From Thermodesulfobacteriota bacterium (GTDB lineage Bacteria; Desulfobacterota; BSN033; UBA1163), in assembly GCA_026415035.1 (NCBI GenBank), contig JAOAHX010000001.1:62001-126000 (forward strand): a stretch of 64,000 nt of DNA, read 5' to 3'. Under the pieces are notes generated by a model. It searched no databases. It was given only the letters and a program-made list of their open reading frames with translations, and had not been told where the DNA came from. The position numbers and the translations under genes were made by a program. Shown here piece after piece: positions 12,505 through 21,186 of the stretch (positions are counted from its first letter, which is position 1; each line of letters begins with the position of its first letter).

Positions 12505-14826
12505 ATGAAGAGGATGGCCATGTTTCCTCTCCACCTCTCCCTTCTCATCATGGGCGCAAGCGGCATCGTCGCCCAGATCCTTCTCCTCAGGGAACTCCTC
12601 GTCTCTTTCATGGGCAACGAGCTCACCCTGGGCATCATCCTGGCGAACTGGCTCCTTCTGGAGGCCCTGGGGTCATTCCTGCTCGGAAAGACGGCGGAGT
12701 GGACGGGAAAGAAGCTGGAGGTCTATGTCTTCCTCCAGATCTTCTTTTCGGTCGCCCTCCCCTTCTCCATCTACCTCTGTCGGACCTTCAAAAATATGGT
12801 CGGCCTCACCCCAGGCGAGGGCCTCGGGATCCTCCCGATCTTATACGCTTCGTTTCTCATCCTCCTGCCGGTCTCGATGTCCCACGGCGCCCTCTTCACC
12901 TACGGAAGCAAACTCCATTCGCAGGCCGAGGGAGGCCAGGCGCCCTCGATCGGCAGGGTTTACCTTCTTGAGACCATAGGCTCTATCCTGGGGGGGTTGC
13001 TCATCACCTTCTGGCTCCTTCGCCATTTCCAATCCTTTGAGATCGCTTTCATGGTCTCTTTAACGAACGCCTTCATCTCAGCCTACCTCCTCTGGCCCTT
13101 GGGGCGACCCTGGTGCCGAACGAGGAACCTTTCCTTTCTCCTCTGCCTGGTCTACACCCTCCTGTTCCTCGTCCTGATCCTCAGCCCCCTGTCGGACCGG
13201 ATCCACCGCTTCTCCCTCCAGCAACAGTGGAAAGGATTGACCGTCCTTCACAATGAAAACTCCATCTATGGAAACCTCACCGTCACCCGGAGAGGAGAGC
13301 AATATACCTTCTTTACCGACGGCGTCCCCTCGATTACGACGCCGGTGCCGGATCTCGCCTCGATAGAAGATCTGGTTCACTTTTCAATGCTCTTCCACGA
13401 AAGGCCGAGCTCCATTCTCGTCCTGAGCGGAGGGGCGGGCGGGGTGATTCACGAAATTTTAAAATATGCCGTTTCGAAGGTGGACTATGTCGAGCTCGAC
13501 CCCCTCCTGCTCACCCTCATCAAAAAATATCCGACCCCCCTCACCCAATCCGAGCTTTCCGATCCGAGAGTGAAGATCCATCATACCGACGGCCGTCTCT
13601 TCCTCCAACGGACTTCGGAGCGCTACGACCTCATCCTCATCGGGATCCCCTCCCCACAGGAATTGCAGACCAACAGGCTTTTTTCAGAAGAATTTTTCGA
13701 CATGGCCAGAAAGAGGATGTATCCCGGGGGGCTCCTGGTCTTCACCCTTCCCGGCTCATTGACTTATATCAGCCCTGAGTTGAAGAGGTTCAATGGTTGC
13801 CTCCTCGATACCCTGAAGAGGGTCTTTCGTCACGTGAGGGTCATCCCAGGCGAGACCAACCTCTACTTCGGTTCGGACGCCGAAACCTTGCCCAGGCTCA
13901 CCCCCCAGGACCTGATGAAGAGGTTGGAAGAGAGAAAGGTGCGGACCCACCTCTTCACCCGAAACTATGTGGAATACCGGCTCCATGAGAGGTGGCAACG
14001 CTGGTATGAGGAGTCGATGAAACGGGAAGGGGTCCACATCAACTCCGATTTTAAACCCCTGGCCGTCTTTTTCAGCCTCTCTTATTGGACCGCCCTCTTC
14101 TCTCCCCCTCTCTCTCCGTGGTTCGCCTGGTTTTCCGGTTTGAATCTAACCTGGTTTCTATGGCTCTTGGTCCCGCTGACCTCGATTCTTGTACTCCTCT
14201 TCTTCAAAAAGCCGGCGCTCTCGGGCTATGCCGTTCCCTATGCGATCCTGACCTCCGGCGTCACAGATATGATCCTCGATCTGGCCCTCCTGTTCACCTT
14301 CCAGACCCTCTTCGGATACCTCTATCATCAGATCGGGCTTCTCATCACCGTCTTCATGGTCGGCGTTGCCTTGGGCAGTTTCGGGGTCACCCGGTCCCTC
14401 GATCGAATCAGGAACGCCGTGGGCCTCTTTCTGGCCTCCGAGCTGGCCTTGATCCTCTTTTCAGCCCTTCTCCCCACGATCCTCACATTTCCAGCGCGCC
14501 ATCTTGAAAAGCCCGCTATATCCGTTACGCTCTTCGGAATGTTTCTGCTGATGTCCCTCTTTTGTGGGACCTTGGTGGGGTTCCAGTTTCCTTTATCGGC
14601 CAAACTCTACCTGGGCACCCGATCTGGGAAAGGAAAAGTGGCACACACGGCCGGGTTGCTCTATGGAGCGGATCTTGTGGGGGGATTCTTCGGAGGGCTT
14701 TTGGGAGGGGTCCTTCTGCTCCCTGTCCTCGGCCTCCATCGGACCTGTCTGGCCCTTGCCCTCCTCAAGGCGAGCAGTCTCCTCCTTCTTCTCATGTTTA
14801 GGAGGATTCAAAAGAGCCCTCCTTGA
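12505..14826 (+). CDS. membrane-bound spermidine-synthase-like protein
   Basis: A 773-residue protein with an N-terminal block of about six or seven hydrophobic helices, a soluble Rossmann methyltransferase-like domain at about residues 240-480 and a second block of about seven helices. The soluble part resembles polyamine aminopropyltransferases: ILVLSGGAGGVIHEILKY, VDYVELDPLLL, DPRVKIHHTDGRLFL and YDLILIGIPSPQELQTNRLFSEEFF. Proteins of this layout are annotated as fused spermidine synthases but mostly lack biochemical proof. The last membrane block shows MFS-like Gly-rich helices. The start is uncertain among ATGs at 12505, 12514 and 12520. It ends 8 bp from a convergent gene. Confidence 0.75.
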   Translation: MKRMAMFPLHLSLLIMGASGIVAQILLLRELLVSFMGNELTLGIILANWLLLEALGSFLLGKTAEWTGKKLEVYVFLQIFFSVALPFSIYLCRTFKNMVGLTPGEGLGILPILYASFLILLPVSMSHGALFTYGSKLHSQAEGGQAPSIGRVYLLETIGSILGGLLITFWLLRHFQSFEIAFMVSLTNAFISAYLLWPLGRPWCRTRNLSFLLCLVYTLLFLVLILSPLSDRIHRFSLQQQWKGLTVLHNENSIYGNLTVTRRGEQYTFFTDGVPSITTPVPDLASIEDLVHFSMLFHERPSSILVLSGGAGGVIHEILKYAVSKVDYVELDPLLLTLIKKYPTPLTQSELSDPRVKIHHTDGRLFLQRTSERYDLILIGIPSPQELQTNRLFSEEFFDMARKRMYPGGLLVFTLPGSLTYISPELKRFNGCLLDTLKRVFRHVRVIPGETNLYFGSDAETLPRLTPQDLMKRLEERKVRTHLFTRNYVEYRLHERWQRWYEESMKREGVHINSDFKPLAVFFSLSYWTALFSPPLSPWFAWFSGLNLTWFLWLLVPLTSILVLLFFKKPALSGYAVPYAILTSGVTDMILDLALLFTFQTLFGYLYHQIGLLITVFMVGVALGSFGVTRSLDRIRNAVGLFLASELALILFSALLPTILTFPARHLEKPAISVTLFGMFLLMSLFCGTLVGFQFPLSAKLYLGTRSGKGKVAHTAGLLYGADLVGGFFGGLLGGVLLLPVLGLHRTCLALALLKASSLLLLLMFRRIQKSPP

Positions 14827-14834
14827 CCGAAAAG

Positions 14835-15194
14835 TCAATTCGACAGCCATCTCAAGACGCGAAAGTGGAAGGCCGAAGGGTTCAACCCTTCCATCTCGCA
14901 GAACCCCTGGATGAAATCGGAGCCCCTGATAAAGTAAACGTAATCTTTAAAGAAGAGGGAGATGACAAACCCTTCGCCCGAGGCCGGGTCGATGCCTTTC
15001 TCTTTTAAATACTTTGCGAGATTGGGATAAATTCGATCCCTCAAATAGTCCCAGGGGTCGCCCTCCTTGAGCACCACTTCATAAAGGAGGAAACCTGCCT
15101 CCTCTTGCCTCATCTCGTAGGAAACCCTGTTATAATCGATTCCAGGGATCACCCTGAAGGCCTTCGATAATAGAATCTCTTTATAGTCAGCCAT
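14835..15194 (-). CDS. conserved-looking hypothetical protein, 119 residues
   Basis: I do not recognise this protein. From the ATG at 15194 it is about 119 residues, soluble, with a mixed charge pattern and aromatic-rich segments (FKDYVYFIRGSDFIQGF; FHFRVLRWL). An upstream TTG at 15215 could add seven residues, but the ATG has AAAGGGA just upstream. It is a single gene convergent with the spermidine-synthase-like gene, and codon use matches the neighbours. Confidence 0.6.
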   Translation of the reverse strand: MADYKEILLSKAFRVIPGIDYNRVSYEMRQEEAGFLLYEVVLKEGDPWDYLRDRIYPNLAKYLKEKGIDPASGEGFVISLFFKDYVYFIRGSDFIQGFCEMEGLNPSAFHFRVLRWLSN

Positions 15195-15262
15195 AGATCG
15201 ACCAATCCCTTTCAAGGGAGCCTCACCGCCCCCGTCCTCCCCCTGCAGTGGGTAAATCTTTT

Positions 15263-15857
15263 TTAACCCCTCCTACGAAAGGTCAAAATGTCGAGGGGGT
15301 CCCTCATTCCTATCAACGTACCTATCTCTAAGGCTTTCAAATTCCATTTCAGGCGGTTTTTGAGGTCGTGTGAATCATCACTCCTTCTGCCCTCTCTAAA
15401 GCCCCATCCGGTCTCTTTGGCGAAAATACCCTCCCAAAACCAAGCTTCGGTGTCGATCCTCCCCCAATTGGCGAATGTCTTTCTCTTCCAACACCCAGAA
15501 GGTCTTGCCATGGCAATCAAACCTAATTTCTCACAAAAATAGATCCATCTCCTTCTCCGTGGCATGGTTTTTTGCCTCCTCCGGCTGAGTCCTCGGGATC
15601 GCCTCAAATAGGAAACGAAATAAGTCAAGGTTTTTCCCGATCCGGTGCCACTTGGGACAACGAAATGCCTTCCTTTCCGTGGAATCCTGGTGGCTTCTTT
15701 TTGAGGGCGATAGAGGTGAAGGGGCGTCTTCATTTGGCCGAAAAGATTTCAGCCCCTTAAGGATGGAGCGCTCCTTTTTGGACAGGTCCTTCGAGGAAGG
15801 TAATGAAGTCAATGACAAGCTCTGGCGCCCCTGGCCCGACTCGAACGGGCGGCACAC
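15263..15857 (-). pseudogene. frameshifted remnant of a DEAD/DEAH-type helicase N-terminus
   Basis: Two overlapping minus-strand frames each hold part of a helicase-like start. One reads SILKGLKSFRPNEDA, then the other continues LHLYRPQKEATR ... RHFVVPSGTGSGKTL, which is a motif Q/Walker A region like that of YprA/Lhr-type helicases. After the Walker A the homology returns to the first frame (FRFLFEAIPRTQPEEAKN). No later helicase motifs follow, so this is a truncated fragment with at least two frameshifts. The last 60 residues of the longer frame (IDTEAWFWEGIF and beyond) are unrecognised. Confidence 0.5.
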
Positions 15858-15899
15858 GGATTAGGAATCCGTTGCTCTATCCACCTGAGCTACAGGGGC
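15823..15899 (-). tRNA. tRNA-Arg (anticodon CCT)
   Basis: Full cloverleaf on the minus strand: acceptor GCCCCTG/CAGGGGC, anticodon stem ACGGA/TCCGT with loop TTCCTAA giving anticodon CCT, T arm GCCCG-TTCGAGT-CGGGC, discriminator G and an encoded CCA. It reads AGG codons. Confidence 0.95.
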
Positions 15900-15907
15900 A
15901 TGGCATT

Positions 15908-15936
15908 AAAATATAATGTTCTGTCTCATCCGTCAA
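15908..15936 (-). promoter_or_regulatory. promoter of tRNA-Arg
   Basis: Read on the minus strand: TTGACG (15936-15931), 17-bp spacer, TATTTT (15913-15908), ending 8 nt before the mature tRNA 5' end. The tRNA-Pro promoter at 34840 has the same -10 sequence. Confidence 0.65.
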
Positions 15937-16006
15937 GATGGGAGGGAATTTTTTTCGTCCCCTCAGAAGGCCCGTAAAGTCCCCGGGGCGATCTCACCGG
16001 TTAGGC

Positions 16007-16035
16007 TTGACAAGAAGAGAAGAAGGGGATTATAG
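16007..16035 (+). promoter_or_regulatory. putative promoter of the uracil-DNA glycosylase gene
   Basis: TTGACA at 16007-16012 and TTATAG at 16030-16035 with a 17-bp spacer (or TATAGG one base further). The start codon is at 16048, giving a very short leader. Confidence 0.5.
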
Positions 16036-16047
16036 GGAGTGTAAGGC

Positions 16048-16788
16048 ATGAACCCTCTTTTTTACGAAACCATCTCCGACTTGAAAGCCTATTTCCAATA
16101 CCTGAAAGGGCTGGGGGTCAACGAGCTCGTCCTCCCCGGAACCATCGACCCGCTTCGCCCCTCATGCGAAGCCCCCCGGGACACGGGTCGCAAAGACCTC
16201 CCTCCTCCCTCCCGGTCTTCAACCGCTAAGCGGATCGGGCTTTCCGAGATTCGAAGCGAGCTCGGCGACTGCAGGCGGTGTCCCCTGCACCGGACCCGCA
16301 AGACGATCGTCTTTGGCGAAGGAAACGAGCAGGCCAGGCTGATGCTGATCGGAGAAGGTCCGGGTTATGAAGAAGATGTCCAAGGAAGACCCTTCGTGGG
16401 AAAGGCCGGGCAGCTTTTGACGAGGATCCTCCAGGCCATTCAGCTCCAAAGGGAGGAAGTCTACATCACCAACATCGTGAAGTGCCGTCCTCCCCAGAAC
16501 CGAAATCCCGAGCCCGAGGAGGTCGAGGCCTGTTCTCCTTTCCTGTGGAAGCAGATCCAGGCCATCCGGCCCAAGGTCATCTGTGCCTTGGGGACGGTCT
16601 CGGCACAAACGCTTCTCCGGACCGATGCGAAGATCACGGCCTTGCGAGGACGATCTTTCGAGGTTTCGGGCATCCCCGTCTTCCCCACCTATCACCCCGC
16701 CTATCTCCTGAGGAATCCGGATAAGAAGCGCGAGGTCTGGGAGGATATGAAACGGATTGCCCAGGCCCTTGCCGGTGCAGAACGGTGA
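16048..16788 (+). CDS. uracil-DNA glycosylase, family 4 (4Fe-4S)
   Basis: Removes uracil from DNA in base-excision repair. The 246-residue protein has a roughly 65-residue N-terminal extension, then the family-4 core: CRRCPLHRTRKTIVFGEG, GEGPGYEEDVQGRPFVG, ITNIVKCRPPQNRNPEPEEVEAC and FPTYHPAYLLRN. Four cysteines (the CxxC pair, the Cys of KCRPP and the Cys of EAC) match the cluster ligands of this family. The extension contains a proline-rich linker. Confidence 0.93.
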   Translation: MNPLFYETISDLKAYFQYLKGLGVNELVLPGTIDPLRPSCEAPRDTGRKDLPPPSRSSTAKRIGLSEIRSELGDCRRCPLHRTRKTIVFGEGNEQARLMLIGEGPGYEEDVQGRPFVGKAGQLLTRILQAIQLQREEVYITNIVKCRPPQNRNPEPEEVEACSPFLWKQIQAIRPKVICALGTVSAQTLLRTDAKITALRGRSFEVSGIPVFPTYHPAYLLRNPDKKREVWEDMKRIAQALAGAER

Positions 16789-16846
16789 CCCAGAGAGATT
16801 TGAAAGGCCCTCCTCTTGCGATCGGGAGGCAATCTCCCCCGAAGGC

Positions 16847-17737
16847 CTATAGGTGAAGCCGATAATTCAGTTCTACCCCCTTCTCCCTCAGGCCTTTCAG
16901 AAGGGCATCCGTGACCCCCTCGATCAGCAGTTCAAGAAGAGAAAACTTTCTTTTGGGGTAGACGATTTGGGGCTCTCCTTCGATGCCCACCATCTTGGCC
17001 GCGGCATCGATGGCGTCCTGAAGGTTGCCCAGCTGATCCACGAGGCCAAGGGCCTTGGCCTGTTCGCCCGTGAGGATGCGACCATCGGCCACCTGGGCCA
17101 CTTTGGCGCGATCCATCTTCCTCCCCTCGGCCACCGCCTGGATGAATTGCTCGTGGACGTTGTCGATGACCCCTTGGAGGAGCCTCCTCTCTTCGGGGGT
17201 CATCTCCCGGAACGGAGAACCGAGATCTTTGTGCTCGCCGCTCTTGATGACGACCCCTTTGATGCCGATCTTTTTGAACAGCTCTTCGATGTTGGTGAAT
17301 TCCATGAGGACGCCGATCGAACCGGTGATCGTCCCGGGGTTGGCCACGATCAGGTCGGAGGCGCTGGCGATGTAGTAGCCACCGGAGGCGGCCACCGATC
17401 CCATGGAGGTGACCACCTTCTTATGGTGCTCCGTCTTGACCTTCATGACCTCCCGGTAGATCTCCTGGGAAGGCCCCACCCCGCCCCCTGGAGAGTCGAT
17501 CCTCAACACGATGGCCTTGACCCCCGCATCATCCCGATGCTGATGGAGCTCGTCGATGATGGCCTGGGACTGGGTGATCAACCCCCGGATTTCGATGATG
17601 GCGATCTTGTCACCAAAGGCGAAGGTGGAAGCCGTGGACCTCAAGGCGTGCTGACCGATGAAAAAGAGGAGGAGGAAAAAGAAGGTCAGCAACCCTGCGA
17701 TCACCATCAACCCCACCAAGATTCGCTTTCGCTTCAT
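16847..17737 (-). CDS. sppA: signal peptide peptidase SppA, short form
   Basis: Membrane-anchored serine protease that degrades cleaved signal peptides. It has 296 residues with one N-terminal transmembrane helix (about 6-28), then the S49 domain: IDSPGGGVGPSQEIY, GSVAASGGYYIASA with the nucleophile Ser, and SGEHKDLGSPFREMTPEE with the general-base Lys. Length fits the short 36K-type SppA. It is the last gene of the minus-strand block, 29 bp downstream of scpA. Confidence 0.94.
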   Translation of the reverse strand: MKRKRILVGLMVIAGLLTFFFLLLFFIGQHALRSTASTFAFGDKIAIIEIRGLITQSQAIIDELHQHRDDAGVKAIVLRIDSPGGGVGPSQEIYREVMKVKTEHHKKVVTSMGSVAASGGYYIASASDLIVANPGTITGSIGVLMEFTNIEELFKKIGIKGVVIKSGEHKDLGSPFREMTPEERRLLQGVIDNVHEQFIQAVAEGRKMDRAKVAQVADGRILTGEQAKALGLVDQLGNLQDAIDAAAKMVGIEGEPQIVYPKRKFSLLELLIEGVTDALLKGLREKGVELNYRLHL

Positions 17738-17766
17738 AAAACCCTCCTTGACGGTAACCCCTTGAG

Positions 17767-18498
17767 TTAGAGGGGAGAGATCCGGATCGTTTCAAAGGGC
17801 GCGGCCTGAAACACCCTGATCCATTTCGCTTTGACCAGCTCGAGGACGGCCAGAAAGGTGATGATGATCACCCGGCGGGAGGCCTGATCGGGAAAGAGGA
17901 GGTGGAAGGGCAGGCTTCGCCTCTCCCTCTGAAGAAGTAGGAGGATCTCCTGCGCCTTCTCTTCCACGGTCAGCCGTTCCAGCACCACCTCGTGCACCGG
18001 TTCCTCTTTGGCCCGCTCCAACACCTTGCGAAAGGCATCGATGAGTTCGAAGAGGTTGACTTCGAGGTATTCCTCCTCCCGCCCCTCGGGGACCTCCGAG
18101 ACCAGACGGACGAAGACGTCCCGCTCAAGCTGGGGCCTCTCGTTCAACTCCGTGGCGGCCTTCTTATATTTCTGGTAGTCGATCAGCCGCCGGACCAGCT
18201 CGGTCCTGGGGTCTTCGGGCTCCTCCTCTTCGGGCGAGGGTTGGGGCAGGAGCATCTTCGATTTGATGTGGAGCAGGGTCGAAGCCATCAGCAAATATTC
18301 GCCCGCGACATCGAGGTTGAGGATCTTCATCCACTTGAGGTATTCGAGATACTGTTCGGTGATCTGGGCGATGGGGATGTCGAAGATGTCCATCTCGTTC
18401 TTCTGAATGAGATGGAGCAGGAGGTCCAAGGGACCCTCGAAGGTCTGTAGGCGCACCGTGTAGGGAGGAATGTCCCGAGCGGAAAGGTCTTTTTCCAT
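17767..18498 (-). CDS. scpA: segregation and condensation protein A
   Basis: Kleisin subunit of the SMC-ScpAB condensin. About 243 residues, with the ScpA opening YTVRLQTFEGPLDLLLHLIQKNEMDIFDIPIAQIT, then EYLLMASTLLHIKSKMLLP, and a C-terminal winged-helix part (FLAVLELVKAKWIRVFQ). The ATG at 18498 overlaps the stop of the upstream gene (TGATG). scpB is not in the window. Confidence 0.93.
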   Translation of the reverse strand: MEKDLSARDIPPYTVRLQTFEGPLDLLLHLIQKNEMDIFDIPIAQITEQYLEYLKWMKILNLDVAGEYLLMASTLLHIKSKMLLPQPSPEEEEPEDPRTELVRRLIDYQKYKKAATELNERPQLERDVFVRLVSEVPEGREEEYLEVNLFELIDAFRKVLERAKEEPVHEVVLERLTVEEKAQEILLLLQRERRSLPFHLLFPDQASRRVIIITFLAVLELVKAKWIRVFQAAPFETIRISPL

Positions 18499-21125
18499 CA
18501 CCCCATCCCCGTCAATCGATTCACAAATTGGACCTCATCCTGCCGGGTGACGACCAATTCGTCTAAACGGGCCTTGAGAAGGTCTTCCAATCGTTTCCGG
18601 ATGATCGGGCCGGGTTTCAACCCCATCTGAACGAGGTCGGCCCCTTTCAAAAGGGGTCTGGTATCCTTCAACTGGGTGAAATAGAGAGAGAGGTATCGCC
18701 GGGTGGCGACCTGACTCGTCTTGGCCATCATGAAGAGTTTGACCTCGGTGGGCAGGGGATGGAGGAGGGTGTAGATCTCCGACCGTTTGGGCTCCTTCCC
18801 AGCGTTGATCCAGGAATAGAAGGTCGACAGGGTGAGGTGGGCCTGGCGCTTGCCTTCCATCACCCGGTCCTTGAGCCGTGCGTTCATCCCTAACCGTTCG
18901 CAGAGTTCGGAAGCCTCGGCCTCCGTCAGACCGTCCACCAGGCCATAGAGGTAGATGAGCCACCGTTCATACTTCTCATCGAGGAAGAGGAGGTCAAACC
19001 AGGAGAGGACATGGTGGATCTGGTCGAACAAGACGAAGGTCTCCTCCCCCACCTGGAGCTTCGGATGGAAGACCGGGAAGAGGTTGAAGTCCTTCATCCT
19101 CCGGAAGGCGGGGAGGGGATTCTCCTCTTGGCAGAGGAGGAGAAATTCGGAAAGGATCCTCCCTCCGGAAAGTCGATCGAAGATCCTCATCTTCACCGCA
19201 TTCCTCATCAGCTGCTGGGTATGCTTGGAGATCTGGAATTTGAAGCGTTGTTCGAAGCGGATGGCCCGGAAGGCGCGGGTGGGATCCTCGATAAAGGAGA
19301 GGTTGTGGAGGACCCGAATGATCCGCTCTTTGATATCCTTCACCCCGCCGAAGAAGTCGATCAGCTCTCCGAAGGAGCGGGGGTTGAGATGCACGGCCAA
19401 GGCATTGATCGTGAAATCCCTTCGATAGAGGTCCGCTTTGATCGACCCCCGCTCCACCGTAGGAAGGGCGGCCGGGGACTCATAGACCTCCAGACGGGCG
19501 GTCGCCACATCTACCTTCAACCCGTCTGGAAAGAGGACCAGGGCGGTCCCGAACTTTTTATGGGTGCGAATCCGGCAGGGGAATCGCTTCCCGAACTCCT
19601 CGGCCAGACGGATCCCGTCCCCTTCGACGACGATGTCGATGTCAAAATTCTCCACCCGCATCAGGAGGTCCCTGACAAACCCCCCGACCCCGAAGACCGA
19701 ATATCCCAGCTCCTCCCCTACCCTTCCGAATTCGACGAGGAGATTTCGGATCCTCTCGGGGAATCGTTCCTCGATCAATTTCGGGATCATCCTCTTCCGG
19801 GCATAGAGGGGTTGATGATCCCTCCCGGATCGGGCCATCCCCTCTTGAAGGGTTCGCATCACCTCGGCCAGGGAGATGACGCCTACCAACCGATCCTCTT
19901 GCACGATGGGGATGAGATTCTGGTTCTGCGCGAAGGCCAGCTCCTGGATCTTTGAAAAAGGCTCCTCAGGGGTCAGCGTAGAAAATTCGGTCACCATATA
20001 GTCCCGGACGAGACCCTCCTTCAGCCCATGCCGGATGGCCCTTTCGACGACGTCCTTCGTGATCAAGCCCAATACCTTTCCCTCCCTATAGACGGGCAGG
20101 GCGTCCAGGAGGTAACGGGAGAGGACCTCTGCCGCCTCCTCGAGGGTCTGTTCCGGATCGACGGTCTTGACGGGATAGACCATGAGGTCCCTGGCCAACT
20201 TCCTCGGCCTGACCGCCTCCCTCAAGATCGTCAGAAGTCGGCTTTGGGCTTCGATCAAGGACATCCCCTTGATCGTGGCCGAGGCAGCGGAGGGATGGCC
20301 CCCGCCTCCGAATTCCGAGGCGATTTCTGAAACATTGACCTCCTCGATCCGGCTCCTCCCGATCAGGTAGATCCGACCCTCCATCTGGACGAGGGCGAAC
20401 AGGACGTTGAGGTTCTCCATGTCCATCAGTTTGTGGACGAGGACCGCGATGTCTCCCACGTAACGTTCGACCGAGGCCTGGCTGATGACGACATCGATCC
20501 CGTGGATATCGTAACGCGTGGCTGCCTCCATCAAATCGTTCAGGAGAAAGACCTGCTCTGCTGTCAGCTCCTTGGTGATGACGTTGGAAAGGATATTGAG
20601 GTCGGCCCCTTGTCGCACGAGGTACCCTGCGGCGATGAAATCCTCCTCCTTCGTGGAGGGAAAGGTGAGGTTTCCCGTGTCCTCATAGATGCCGAGGAGC
20701 ATGAGGGTCGCTTCTTCGGAGGTGATGGGGATCCCCTTGGCCCTCAAAAGCTTGAGGAGGAGGGTGACGTTGGCCCCGACCTCTTCGATCACCTCGAGAG
20801 ATCCCCGGATATCCTCGGCGGAGGGAGGGTGGTGGTCGTAAATATGGATCTCCAGGCCCGGCTTCGACAGGATCTCGGAGAATTTTCCGATGCGGCTCAC
20901 CTGCCGGGTGTCCACCAGGATCAGCCGATGGACCTGTTCCAGATCGATTTGTTTGATGCGCTCCACCTCGAGGGCATAGAAGGTGGAATGGATGAAGAAA
21001 TCCCGAAGGTTCTTCTCCTGGGAGCCGGGGAAGACCAGCACCGCCTCTGGGTAGAGCTTCTTGGCGGCCAGCATCGAGCCCAATGAGTCAAAATCGGCAT
21101 TGAGATGGGTGGTGATGACCTCCAT
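18498..21125 (-). CDS. DHH-CBS-tRNA nucleotidyltransferase/poly(A) polymerase fusion
   Basis: An 875-residue multidomain protein. Residues 1-300 are a DHH/DHHA1 phosphoesterase (NADFDSLGS, VDTRQ, YDHHPP, GGGGHPSAASA). About 305-425 are two CBS domains. From about 460 there is a class II nucleotidyltransferase with VGGFVRDLLM and the metal-binding DIDIV, followed by RNA-binding helical domains. In related deltaproteobacteria such fusions act in tRNA 3'-end maturation (A-adding or CCA-adding). Whether this one adds A only or the whole CCA cannot be told from sequence. It lies directly downstream of xer and upstream of scpA. Confidence 0.9.
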   Translation of the reverse strand: MEVITTHLNADFDSLGSMLAAKKLYPEAVLVFPGSQEKNLRDFFIHSTFYALEVERIKQIDLEQVHRLILVDTRQVSRIGKFSEILSKPGLEIHIYDHHPPSAEDIRGSLEVIEEVGANVTLLLKLLRAKGIPITSEEATLMLLGIYEDTGNLTFPSTKEEDFIAAGYLVRQGADLNILSNVITKELTAEQVFLLNDLMEAATRYDIHGIDVVISQASVERYVGDIAVLVHKLMDMENLNVLFALVQMEGRIYLIGRSRIEEVNVSEIASEFGGGGHPSAASATIKGMSLIEAQSRLLTILREAVRPRKLARDLMVYPVKTVDPEQTLEEAAEVLSRYLLDALPVYREGKVLGLITKDVVERAIRHGLKEGLVRDYMVTEFSTLTPEEPFSKIQELAFAQNQNLIPIVQEDRLVGVISLAEVMRTLQEGMARSGRDHQPLYARKRMIPKLIEERFPERIRNLLVEFGRVGEELGYSVFGVGGFVRDLLMRVENFDIDIVVEGDGIRLAEEFGKRFPCRIRTHKKFGTALVLFPDGLKVDVATARLEVYESPAALPTVERGSIKADLYRRDFTINALAVHLNPRSFGELIDFFGGVKDIKERIIRVLHNLSFIEDPTRAFRAIRFEQRFKFQISKHTQQLMRNAVKMRIFDRLSGGRILSEFLLLCQEENPLPAFRRMKDFNLFPVFHPKLQVGEETFVLFDQIHHVLSWFDLLFLDEKYERWLIYLYGLVDGLTEAEASELCERLGMNARLKDRVMEGKRQAHLTLSTFYSWINAGKEPKRSEIYTLLHPLPTEVKLFMMAKTSQVATRRYLSLYFTQLKDTRPLLKGADLVQMGLKPGPIIRKRLEDLLKARLDELVVTRQDEVQFVNRLTGMG

Positions 21126-21140
21126 GTCTCTTGCATCCGA

Positions 21141-21168
21141 TCACGCGTGAGGAGGCCCGAAAGGGCCT
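21141..21168 (-). other. palindrome and GNRA-tetraloop hairpin upstream of the DHH-CBS gene
   Basis: Between xer and the DHH-CBS gene lie a perfect 10-bp palindrome TCACGCGTGA (21141-21150) and, next to it, a 6-bp stem closed by the loop GAAA on the plus strand or TTTC on the minus strand (21153-21168). No U-tract follows on the minus strand, so it is not an intrinsic terminator. Function unknown. Confidence 0.4.
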
Positions 21169-21186
21169 GGGACCTCCTTCGGGGGT

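Noticed and set aside
18644-18664. CCCCTTTCAAAAGGGG palindrome in the DHH-CBS gene as another inserted repeat
   Set aside because: It encodes RPLLKGADL, which fits the normal conserved pattern of this part of the nucleotidyltransferase, so insertion is not needed to explain it.
21153-21168. GC hairpin as a terminator between xer and the DHH-CBS gene
   Set aside because: No U-tract follows on the transcribed strand.
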